This document shows, piece by piece, positions 1 through 6,440 of a stretch of 64,000 nt of DNA. The notes beneath the pieces are model-generated. The model saw only the letters and a list, made by a program, of their open reading frames with translations, ran no database searches and had not been told where the DNA came from. The position numbers were made by a program, and so were the translations under genes. Where the stretch lies: the NCBI RefSeq assembly GCF_000478985.1, contig NZ_AWXB01000063.1:1-64000 (forward strand), written 5' to 3'. Source of the DNA: Peptoniphilus sp. BV3C26 (GTDB lineage Bacteria > Bacillota > Clostridia > Tissierellales > Peptoniphilaceae). Numbering within the stretch: position 1 is the stretch's first letter; the number at the start of each line of letters is the position of its first letter.

Positions 1-405
1 TGGCATAATATTTATGTTTTTTTATATTTTTCTAAAAAAAGTCCTTCTTCATTAAGTTTTTCTTTAAGCCTCAAAAATTCAGCACTTAATTCCCCTAAGC
101 CCTTTAATTTTATAGAGTTTACCATTAATCTTATGCCGGAATCTCTTTCAAAAATTGACACTGCACCTTTTACAATTACTTTATCTCCATCTTTAAAATC
201 ATAAGAAACTTGCTGAGCTTCAATAATTGGTATTAAAGCATCAATTTTTGAAACTTCATCTTTTAAAGAAAAGTAAATATTTCCATTTTTGTGTTTTACA
301 AAATTTGATATTTCTCCTTCAACTTCAAGGCTATTTAAAAAAATAATCCATTGAAAGACTTTTTTTTATGTAGTTTATAACCTGTGAAACTTTTAATGCA
401 GACAT
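1..405 (-). pseudogene. xseA: exodeoxyribonuclease VII large subunit, partial, with two apparent frameshifts
   Basis: Exonuclease VII large subunit degrades single-stranded DNA. The OB-fold N-terminus is recognisable: VEGEISNF, NGNIYFSLKDE and LKEKLNEEGLF occur in the family order. From the ATG at 405 (SD AGGAGAG) the frame stops after about 24 codons, at a run of seven T on the coding strand (337-343). Removing one T joins it to the main frame. The main frame stops again near 14-16, just after a run of seven A (17-23); adding one A restores a family-like KKNINIMP continuation. The rest of the gene lies beyond base 1. The order asp23-nusB-xseA is usual in Firmicutes. Either a decaying gene or homopolymer assembly errors. 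Confidence 0.8.
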
Positions 406-414
406 AACTCTCCT

Positions 415-451
415 AAAAAATTAAATACCCAGAACTATTCTGAGTATTTAA
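415..451 (-). terminator. intrinsic terminator/attenuator between nusB and xseA
   Basis: Bases 421-451 form a 14-bp stem (one G-U pair on the minus-strand RNA) with a 3-nt loop, followed by six U. The stem includes the nusB stop codon, and the U tract abuts the SD of xseA, so xseA would be reached only by read-through. Confidence 0.8.
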
Positions 452-855
452 ATTTCTTTTGTAGATTTTCTATAAATAGTTCCTAAAATTCCGTTAATGA
501 ACTTCGGAGCATCAACTGTAGAATATTTCTTTGCAATTTCTATTGCTTCGTTAATAATTATTTTGTTTGGAATTTGACCTTTTAACATTTCATAAACAGC
601 AATTCTTAAAATTTGTTTATCAACCATCGCTATTCTCTCAAAGGTCCAGCCCTTTAAATTATCTGAAATGATTTTATCAATTTCTTCTAACCTTGATATC
701 ATTTCTTCAGCTGATTCTTTTATAAATTCAGCCTCATCGACTTTCCAATCATTATTTTCAAGGCTTAAATCAATTACATTTTGACTGAAATCAGAATTCA
801 AGTCCATTTGATATAAAAGTTGCATCAAGCCTTGTCTTGCTTTTCTTCTTCCCAT
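448..855 (-). CDS. nusB: transcription antitermination factor NusB
   Basis: NusB binds boxA with NusE (S10) in the complex that keeps RNA polymerase moving through rRNA operons. The 135-aa length is normal. The N-terminus MGRRKARQGLMQLLYQMDL and the C-terminal part with KIIINEAIEIAKKYST and KFINGILGTI are the family signatures. The all-helical protein is cytoplasmic. Its ATG overlaps the asp23 stop by one base (TAATG), so translation is likely coupled. A strong terminator overlaps its own stop codon. Confidence 0.95.
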   Translation of the reverse strand: MGRRKARQGLMQLLYQMDLNSDFSQNVIDLSLENNDWKVDEAEFIKESAEEMISRLEEIDKIISDNLKGWTFERIAMVDKQILRIAVYEMLKGQIPNKIIINEAIEIAKKYSTVDAPKFINGILGTIYRKSTKEI

Positions 856-1220
856 TATTTATCCTTAATATGGATTCCACTAATATGAACATTAACTTCT
901 ACAACTTCAAGATCTGTCATAGTTTCAACTTTTTCCTTAACTTCTTCTTGTACCTTTTTTGCAATTTCAACTATATTGCTACCAAATTCAACATTTATAT
1001 ACATATCAATTATAGCTTCCTTTTCTCCAACGCTAACTTTTATACCTCTGCCGGCATTTTTAACCTTAAGAATATCAGAAACTGAATTTTTTAAATTTGA
1101 TTGCAATTCAACTACGCCTTCAACTCCTTGAGCGGCGAAACTTGCAATTGATTCTATAACATCATCGGAAATATTAATATTTCCGTCTGTAACTTGAGCA
1201 ACTAAAAATTTATTAGACAT
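855..1220 (-). CDS. Asp23/Gls24 family envelope stress protein
   Basis: A Gls24/Asp23 family protein of about 121 aa, associated with the cell envelope and alkaline or envelope stress in Firmicutes. The domain covers nearly the whole chain (NISDDVIESIASFAAQGVEGV near the start, VNVHISGIHI at the end). I start at 1220 because AGGAGG lies 9 nt upstream and a good promoter (1242-1270) would begin transcription near 1236. That rules out the longer reading frame from 1280. First gene of the asp23-nusB(-xseA) unit. The precise role in this organism is unknown. Confidence 0.9.
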   Translation of the reverse strand: MSNKFLVAQVTDGNINISDDVIESIASFAAQGVEGVVELQSNLKNSVSDILKVKNAGRGIKVSVGEKEAIIDMYINVEFGSNIVEIAKKVQEEVKEKVETMTDLEVVEVNVHISGIHIKDK

Positions 1221-1241
1221 AATCATTACCCTCCTTTTGTA

Positions 1242-1270
1242 ATTATACCAAATATTAAAAAGTTCTACAA
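1242..1270 (-). promoter_or_regulatory. sigma-A-type promoter of asp23-nusB
   Basis: On the minus strand: TTGTAG (1265-1270), a 17-nt spacer, then TATAAT (1242-1247). The predicted start near 1236 leaves a leader of only about 15 nt containing the SD. Confidence 0.75.
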
Positions 1271-1284
1271 TTATATGCAATATA

Positions 1285-1311
1285 ATAAAAAAAGCCCATA
1301 AAGGGCTTTTT
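1285..1311 (-). terminator. intrinsic terminator after the efp operon
   Basis: The 9-bp stem AAAAAGCCC/GGGCTTTTT (1289-1297 with 1303-1311) has a 5-nt loop and a U tract on the minus strand. It lies 18 bases past the stop of the acidic-protein gene. Confidence 0.85.
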
Positions 1312-1328
1312 AAATCTTAAACTTTTTA

Positions 1329-1646
1329 TTAGTCATTTGAAGTTTCATCTGCTGATGGCAAATCTTCTTCGTCATCAAAGTCATCAAAATCATCATAGTC
1401 TTCATAGTCATCATCAAATTCATATTCATCATTATCATAAACATAGTCTTCAAGTTCTGATAAATCTTCTTCAACCATATCTACATAATTTTCAAGATCT
1501 TTATTTGAATCTTTGACTTCATCAACTATGTCCGAAAGAACATCAATAATTTCTAATAACAACTTTCCTTCTTTTGAATTTTCATCAATTTCAAATCCAT
1601 CTGCCAAACCTTGTAGATAAGATACTCTTTTTAATAAATAATCCAT
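1329..1646 (-). CDS. small acidic protein, CD1247-type N-terminal domain
   Basis: A 105-aa protein of unknown function. Its first ~65 residues (KRVSYLQGLADGFEID, then EGKLLLEIIDVLSDIVDEV) match the N-terminal domain of small clostridial proteins known as CD1247-like. The C-terminal third is almost all Asp, Glu and Tyr and is probably disordered. Relatives usually continue into a cysteine-containing zinc-ribbon domain; this copy has no cysteine. It is co-transcribed with efp (9-bp gap) and followed by a terminator. The family match is from memory. Confidence 0.7.
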   Translation of the reverse strand: MDYLLKRVSYLQGLADGFEIDENSKEGKLLLEIIDVLSDIVDEVKDSNKDLENYVDMVEEDLSELEDYVYDNDEYEFDDDYEDYDDFDDFDDEEDLPSADETSND

Positions 1647-1655
1647 GATAACCTC

Positions 1656-2213
1656 CTATACTCTTGACATATATTCACCGGTTCTGGTATCAATTCTGAT
1701 AACATCACCCATGTTAACAAATAAAGGCACATTTAGTGTATAACCTGTTTCAACTTTTGCAGGTTTTGAACCTCCAGAAGATGTATCTCCTTTAACTCCT
1801 GGTTCGGTAAATGTAACCTTTAATTCAACAAAATTTTCAGGTGTTACTCTAAATGGAGATCCTTTGTAAAAATTAATAGTTGCGGAATCATTTTCTCTCA
1901 TAAAATCAAGAGCATCACCAACCATAGAGCCGTCAAGAGGTATTTGCTCATAAGTTTCATTATCCATAAAATAATATAATGTTCCGTCGTTGTATAAGTA
2001 TTGCATTGTTTTTGTTTCTATAACAGCCTTTTCAAATTTTTCACTTGGATTGAATGTTGTATCTTTTATTGCACCTGATAAAACTGATTTTATTTTAGCT
2101 CTAACAAAAGCTGCACCCTTGCCTGGTTTTACGTGTTGAAAATCTATAACTTCATAAACATCGCCATCATATTCAAAAGTTAAACCCTTTCTTAAATCGC
2201 CAGCTGATATCAT
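1656..2213 (-). CDS. efp: translation elongation factor P
   Basis: EF-P enters stalled ribosomes to promote peptide bonds at polyproline stretches. The 185-aa length, the KOW-like N-terminal domain with [13 protein letters not shown], and the C-terminal [21 protein letters not shown] signature are all present. The residue modified in many bacteria corresponds to Lys32 in PGKGAA. No modification enzyme (EpmA/B, EarP) is encoded nearby. SD TAGGAGG sits just upstream. It has its own promoter at 2242-2270 and is followed by the acidic-protein gene. Confidence 0.97.
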   Translation of the reverse strand: MISAGDLRKGLTFEYDGDVYEVIDFQHVKPGKGAAFVRAKIKSVLSGAIKDTTFNPSEKFEKAVIETKTMQYLYNDGTLYYFMDNETYEQIPLDGSMVGDALDFMRENDSATINFYKGSPFRVTPENFVELKVTFTEPGVKGDTSSGGSKPAKVETGYTLNVPLFVNMGDVIRIDTRTGEYMSRV

Positions 2214-2241
2214 AATTTACCTCCTAAAATTAACTATAATA

Positions 2242-2270
2242 ATTATAACAATACAAATTAAACTTAACAA
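2242..2270 (-). promoter_or_regulatory. sigma-A-type promoter of efp, with extended -10
   Basis: TTGTTA (2265-2270), a 17-nt spacer, then TATAAT (2242-2247), preceded by TGT. It begins right after the stop of the last pilin-operon gene and separates the two units. Confidence 0.8.
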
Positions 2271-2274
2271 GTAT

Positions 2275-3195
2275 TTAAAAATCCAAGTCACTTTTAGTTA
2301 TTGTTTTTATATTTAAATCAATATAATTAGGTAAATTTTCCCTGTGAATTTTTATTCTGTTAAATTCATATTTTAAATTTACATTTTTCTTGTCGTAAAT
2401 ATCAATTAAATCTCCCCTAACTTCAACATCTGCTTGAATATCTGAACTTTTATCTTCTATAAATACTCCTACTGCCTTAATTCCATCCCCTGTAATCTTG
2501 CCGTTGTTAATAATATATCCTGTCATTTCAGCTTTATTTACAGTTTCAAGATCGGCATTTATTTTTAATGTGATAATTTCGTATGAGTACCAAACAAAAT
2601 AAGGGCTTGCCTGATTTTCAAAATCTTTTTTAAAATATAATTCATTTTTTAATCCGTTACTTATTAAAACACTATCTTCAGTAATTTCAAAATTTCTAAG
2701 TTCTTTAGTTTTTATTTTAGAAATTTCTGATTCAAAAAACTCCATTTGAGACCTGTCTATATCTTTTGAGCTTACTCCATTTTCATTAAGATAAATTTTA
2801 TTTACAATACTCCCTTTGGCACTGGCAGAGTCCCAAATTCCTTTATATTTTGAATTTACTTTTAATAAAAAATCTTCAACTTTGTAAGCCTTAATGTACT
2901 TAAGTTCAATTTCATATTCAGCATCAAAAAACTCTTTTAAATTTATATCATCAATGATTATTTTCTTATCTTTAGTTGCCATAATACTTTCCATTTTTTT
3001 ATTGAGCTCTTCCTTATGCTCGGCAAAAAGTATATTTATTACGCTTTCAGATACATACTCAGCCTGTAATTTATCTTCTAAATTAGCAGAAATTTCAATG
3101 GAATTTGAGGTTAAATTTAAAACAAACAGTCCTATAATACTTATTATTGCAATGGTAAAAAGAGTTATAATGAGTAGAAATCCTTTTTTATTCAT
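2275..3195 (-). CDS. GspK/PilX-like minor pseudopilin
   Basis: A 306-aa protein starting with a prepilin-like leader (MNKKG, then FLLIITLFTIAIISIIGLFV). The mature position 5, normally Glu, is hydrophobic, as in GspK and some PilX proteins that cap the pilus tip. The rest is a long soluble domain I do not recognise in detail. It is the last and largest of four consecutive prepilin-like genes, the place GspK holds in H-I-J-K sets, and overlaps the preceding gene by 8 bases. The role at the tip is inferred from position, size and the missing Glu5. Confidence 0.7.
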   Translation of the reverse strand: MNKKGFLLIITLFTIAIISIIGLFVLNLTSNSIEISANLEDKLQAEYVSESVINILFAEHKEELNKKMESIMATKDKKIIIDDINLKEFFDAEYEIELKYIKAYKVEDFLLKVNSKYKGIWDSASAKGSIVNKIYLNENGVSSKDIDRSQMEFFESEISKIKTKELRNFEITEDSVLISNGLKNELYFKKDFENQASPYFVWYSYEIITLKINADLETVNKAEMTGYIINNGKITGDGIKAVGVFIEDKSSDIQADVEVRGDLIDIYDKKNVNLKYEFNRIKIHRENLPNYIDLNIKTITKSDLDF

Positions 3196-3727
3196 ATGAG
3201 GACCTTCTTGCTAAAATGGAAATTATTGATTTATTATTTTTAAAATTTATTTCAATTTCAAATTCATTTTCCTTTTCCCTAAGTTTTATAGACTTTATAT
3301 TTTTTGCAAGTAAATTTAAACCTACATCTTTCTGTCTATCTCTTGTCTTTATAATATTAAATTCTTCCATTTTATTTTTATTGTCGGAAGAAGCAAACCT
3401 ATAAAGATTCCCATCTATTACACCAAAAGTTATATATCTATATTTTTTATAATTGTTTTTGCCTATAAGTTTTTCATTTACAATTGCAAGTCCTATATCC
3501 GCATTTGATTTTACAAAGTAATCAGAGCTTTGAAATTCATCGCAAATATAATTTTGCAAAAATGATAAGTTTTCAGCCCTATCTATGTTTTTAACTAAAC
3601 TCTTCTCAGATTTTAAAGCGGAATAGAAAGTCGTCATTAGGACACTTATTATTATGCCACCTAAAGCCATTGCAAATAATAATTCAATTAAAGTGAATCC
3701 CTTTTGATATGTAGCATTTAATTTCAT
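3188..3727 (-). CDS. GspJ/PilW-like minor prepilin
   Basis: About 179 aa with a class III leader ending KG before FTLIELLFAMALGGIIIS; the mature chain keeps Glu5. PilD-type peptidase should cleave after the Gly. I start at the ATG at 3727 (AAGGA 11 nt upstream); a TTG at 3748 would add seven residues. It overlaps the end of the PilV-like gene by 44 bases and the next gene by 8. The size and third place in the set resemble GspJ or PilW. Probably a minor pilin of the initiation/tip complex. Confidence 0.75.
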   Translation of the reverse strand: MKLNATYQKGFTLIELLFAMALGGIIISVLMTTFYSALKSEKSLVKNIDRAENLSFLQNYICDEFQSSDYFVKSNADIGLAIVNEKLIGKNNYKKYRYITFGVIDGNLYRFASSDNKNKMEEFNIIKTRDRQKDVGLNLLAKNIKSIKLREKENEFEIEINFKNNKSIISILARRSSYE

Positions 3728-4010
3728 TGTTTTTATTGTCCTTAACAACTAATTCATAAAAATTTCCTTTATCAATAATCTTCGAATTTAAATTATCTCT
3801 TTTTCTTTCAAAATTTAATATTTTTCCGCTATATAGCTGACCTATATTTTCTTCCATAAAATTTTTTAAATTTAAACTTTCTTCTATTCTGTCATTTGCT
3901 TTTTTTGAATGACTTTGACTTATATAAAAAATAGGTAAAATACTTGCAGCTACTATAGATAAAATTGCAATAGATGCAATTACTTCCACCATTAAGAATC
4001 CTTTTTTCAT
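3684..4010 (-). CDS. GspI/PilV-like minor prepilin
   Basis: A 108-aa prepilin with a very short leader (MKKG) followed by FLMVEVIASIAILSIVAASIL; mature Glu5 is present. The small soluble domain after the N-terminal helix fits GspI/PilV. Its ATG overlaps the upstream stop (ATGA), indicating coupled translation. It is second of the four consecutive prepilin genes. Known GspI proteins nucleate the H-I-J-K tip; that role is inferred here. Confidence 0.75.
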   Translation of the reverse strand: MKKGFLMVEVIASIAILSIVAASILPIFYISQSHSKKANDRIEESLNLKNFMEENIGQLYSGKILNFERKRDNLNSKIIDKGNFYELVVKDNKNNEIKCYISKGIHFN

Positions 4011-4435
4011 TTTTCAACCTTCAAATTTATATTTCCCGTAACTGGAGCAACACTTATAATATATTTATTTTTACCATACAAAATCAAAGTTCCTTGTCCT
4101 CTATAAGACGAAGCTCCTCTTTTAGTCCAAGTAAATTTATTAAATTGAGGTTCTTTTTCTAAAGATAAAAATTTTAGATCTACATCTTTAAAGTTTTTTT
4201 CTTTAGAAAATATTTTATAATTTTTGTTTTCTATTTTAAAATTAACATAATCTCCGATTTTAATTGCCATATTTCTCGCATACTTTAAATCATCAACTAA
4301 TTTTTCGGCTTCTTTTCTTTCGTTTAAGTTTGTAATACCGGTGATTTTTGGAATAGCAATTCCCAATATTATGCAAATAATAGAAATAACAATTATAAGC
4401 TCAATTAAAGTAAAACCTTTATTTCTCATATCCAT
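4007..4435 (-). CDS. GspH/FimT-like minor prepilin
   Basis: A 142-aa prepilin with leader MDMRNKG then [23 protein letters not shown], a canonical type IV N-terminal helix with Glu5. A conserved GspH/FimT-like segment follows (KEAEKLVDDLKYARNMAIKIG), then a beta-rich domain. The ATG at 4429 is an alternative start that gives better SD spacing. It overlaps the PilO-like gene by 17 bases and the next pilin by four. The gene order H, I, J, K follows from here. Confidence 0.8.
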   Translation of the reverse strand: MDMRNKGFTLIELIIVISIICIILGIAIPKITGITNLNERKEAEKLVDDLKYARNMAIKIGDYVNFKIENKNYKIFSKEKNFKDVDLKFLSLEKEPQFNKFTWTKRGASSYRGQGTLILYGKNKYIISVAPVTGNINLKVEK

Positions 4436-5507
4436 ATCTCTCTATGGAAAAAGAATTTGGATCTTTTTCTTCAATAGAAATTTCATAATAAAAGCCCTCT
4501 ATTTCATCTTCATTTTCAAAAAGTAAACTATTTAGCTCAAAATTTTTATATTTTTCACTTATTTCATATCTTTGACCCTCTTTTATTAACCCGAATTTTC
4601 CCATCTGATTTCCTGTATAAAATTCAATAAAAAATCTTCCTCTTTGATCTTTCAAATCATTAAAAATTACATCAACATATCTGTTATCAAACATAAAATT
4701 TGGATTGTAAGAAACTATATTCATGTTATTTATGAAATCTAAATTTGTACCGTATTGAGTTACTTCAATCGGGTCTTTTTCTTTTAAAGGTTCTTCTGAA
4801 ACTAAAGGAGGTTTTTTATTCTCAACAATTTCATTTGTTTTATTTTCCTCTTTTTTTACCTTATTCTTTTCTAAATCTATATTTTTATCTGATTTATTAT
4901 AATTTTTTACCTTTTCTTTATTTAAATTTAAACTTGAAGCTTTTACCTTAATTTGGTTTACAGGTTTTGATTGAATTTTTGAATCTTTAAAATATATTTC
5001 TTTTAAATTTATATTTTTAGTATTTTCATCTGACAAATTTTCAGATTTTTTGTATGTATTATTAAATTTTTCATTTGTTATTATTAAAAAATTTCCTTCA
5101 AGACCAACTTTAATTGTTTTAAGGTTCACTACTCTCAGTCTATTTCCCAAATCTTCAAATAATGCAATTAATTGTTTTTCATTTCCTTTATAATTTGCAA
5201 CTATTTTATTTAAGTCCCCCATATTATTTATTGATGAAATTGAAATTAAATTTCCATCAATTATATTATTTATTGGCTTATCCGATTTATAAGTTATTTT
5301 TTCTTCTTTTTCAACCTTTATCGGTTCTTCTAAAGTTTCTTTATTAATTTCAATTTGACTTTTAAAAGCTGAGATTTCATTTTCTAAAGGTTGGTATAAA
5401 TTTCTAAAAATTAAAATTTCAAGTATTAAAAACCCCAAAATTAAAATTAAAAATTTTTCGCGCTTTGTAAGTTTACGTTTACATATTAATAGTTCAAATT
5501 TTTCCAT
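4419..5507 (-). CDS. PilO/GspM-like bitopic membrane protein with long linker
   Basis: A 362-aa protein with a basic cytoplasmic start (ICKRKLTKREK), one membrane helix at about 19-38 (FLILILGFLILEILIF), a coiled segment, and a small folded segment around residues 80-140 (ENEISAFKSQ through LIALFEDLGNRLRV) like PilO. A Lys/Asn/Glu-rich linker of ~100 residues and a C-terminal beta-rich domain follow. PilO scaffolds PilN in the alignment complex. It is the only gene between the SGNH hydrolase and the pilins, overlapping both. The assignment is by architecture and context; sequence similarity is weak. Confidence 0.55.
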   Translation of the reverse strand: MEKFELLICKRKLTKREKFLILILGFLILEILIFRNLYQPLENEISAFKSQIEINKETLEEPIKVEKEEKITYKSDKPINNIIDGNLISISSINNMGDLNKIVANYKGNEKQLIALFEDLGNRLRVVNLKTIKVGLEGNFLIITNEKFNNTYKKSENLSDENTKNINLKEIYFKDSKIQSKPVNQIKVKASSLNLNKEKVKNYNKSDKNIDLEKNKVKKEENKTNEIVENKKPPLVSEEPLKEKDPIEVTQYGTNLDFINNMNIVSYNPNFMFDNRYVDVIFNDLKDQRGRFFIEFYTGNQMGKFGLIKEGQRYEISEKYKNFELNSLLFENEDEIEGFYYEISIEEKDPNSFSIERYGYEK

Positions 5508-6039
5508 AAACTTCCTCTATTTCACTTTTAAATATTTTATACAAAACTTTGTGTCCTTCCGTGTTTGGATGAATCCCATCAAAAGTTAAATTTTCTTTTA
5601 AAATAAATTTTCTATAAAAATTAATTATATTTACATTTGAATCAAATTTTGTATCTAAAATTATTTTTTCAAATTCTCTCAATTTATTAACGGTTGATTT
5701 ATATGTAAAATTGTCGTAATAAGACCAAGACTCATAATTAATAACAGAAAAAGGAATTCCCAAAAAGATATTTTCAACACCTTTAATATTTTCAATTATT
5801 TTTAAATAATTTTCATATACATGGCTTAAGGATTTACCGTTTGAAAAATCATTGATGCCTGCCATGAAAAAAATATCATTTTTTAAATTTATATTTATCA
5901 TGTTTTTTAACAAGCCATCTGTTTCAAGACCGTTTATTCCATAATTATTTATTTTGCAGGGCAAGGAATAATCTAAAAAAGATTTTTTTACTCCAAATCC
6001 ATTTACTATTGAATCTCCATAACAATTTAAAGTTTTCAT
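5494..6039 (-). CDS. SGNH/GDSL-family hydrolase
   Basis: A 181-aa esterase/lipase-like SGNH hydrolase. Block I is YGDSIVNG (catalytic Ser), the Gly block is NNYGINGLETDG, the Asn block is AGINDF, and block V is DGIHPNTEGH (catalytic Asp-x-x-His). There is no signal peptide or membrane helix, so it should be cytoplasmic. The substrate is unknown. It opens the minor-pilin operon, overlapping the PilO-like gene by 14 bases. No clear SD precedes the ATG, and a TATACT lies only 6 nt upstream. Confidence 0.85.
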   Translation of the reverse strand: MKTLNCYGDSIVNGFGVKKSFLDYSLPCKINNYGINGLETDGLLKNMININLKNDIFFMAGINDFSNGKSLSHVYENYLKIIENIKGVENIFLGIPFSVINYESWSYYDNFTYKSTVNKLREFEKIILDTKFDSNVNIINFYRKFILKENLTFDGIHPNTEGHKVLYKIFKSEIEEVYGKI

Positions 6040-6045
6040 AAGAAA

Positions 6046-6051
6046 AGTATA
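6046..6051 (-). promoter_or_regulatory. possible -10 element close to the SGNH start codon
   Basis: TATACT on the minus strand ends 6 nt before the ATG at 6039, so transcription could begin at the start codon (leaderless mRNA). No good -35 is visible. Weak evidence. Confidence 0.3.
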
Positions 6052-6080
6052 CTACACTTTTTATAAATTTTTATAAACAA

Positions 6081-6105
6081 TAAAAAATTGGGATCTCTCC
6101 CAATT
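6081..6105 (-). terminator. intrinsic terminator after the P-II-like gene
   Basis: The 8-bp stem AATTGGGA/TCCCAATT (6086-6093 with 6098-6105) has a TCTC loop, then a U tract on the minus strand. It overlaps the stop codon of the P-II-like gene. Confidence 0.85.
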
Positions 6106-6439
6106 ATTTTGTAAGTCCTTCCACATCATCTACGTTTAAAGTAAACATTATTCCTGTGTTGGCTTTTGACATATCCCCTAATATTTTTCTTACACATTTT
6201 TTTGCGATATCAATCTTCTCATCATCTAAAACTAAGAAGATTGTTTTATTATAGTTAATAGGACTTGGCATAAAAATTTTAAGATAAGTAAAATATCCTT
6301 CTTCAATATATTTATTTGTTAGATTTCCTAAGCCTTTGCTTTCTAAAATTGTGCCTCCTTTAATGTCATTTTCAGCAAACTCTTCAACTAGTTCTCTTAA
6401 ATGTTCTTCGTTATTAATAACTATAAATAATATTTTCAT
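6104..6439 (-). CDS. P-II-like small regulatory protein
   Basis: An ~111-aa protein resembling the ferredoxin-like fold of P-II proteins: a first strand KILFIVIN, a helix, then NDIKGGTILESKGLGN and a late strand TIFLVLDDEKI. A canonical T-loop with the uridylylated Tyr is not visible, so it is a relative and not GlnB/GlnK. I start at the ATG at 6439, just after the upstream stop; a GTG at 6448 is possible. It is translationally linked to the DUF4153 membrane protein, so it may report a small-molecule signal to it. That pairing is inference. Confidence 0.6.
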   Translation of the reverse strand: MKILFIVINNEEHLRELVEEFAENDIKGGTILESKGLGNLTNKYIEEGYFTYLKIFMPSPINYNKTIFLVLDDEKIDIAKKCVRKILGDMSKANTGIMFTLNVDDVEGLTK

Positions 6440-6440
6440 T

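Noticed and set aside
1221-1280. Longer start for the Asp23 gene
   Set aside because: The promoter at 1242-1270 lies inside the extension, and the SD fits the ATG at 1220.
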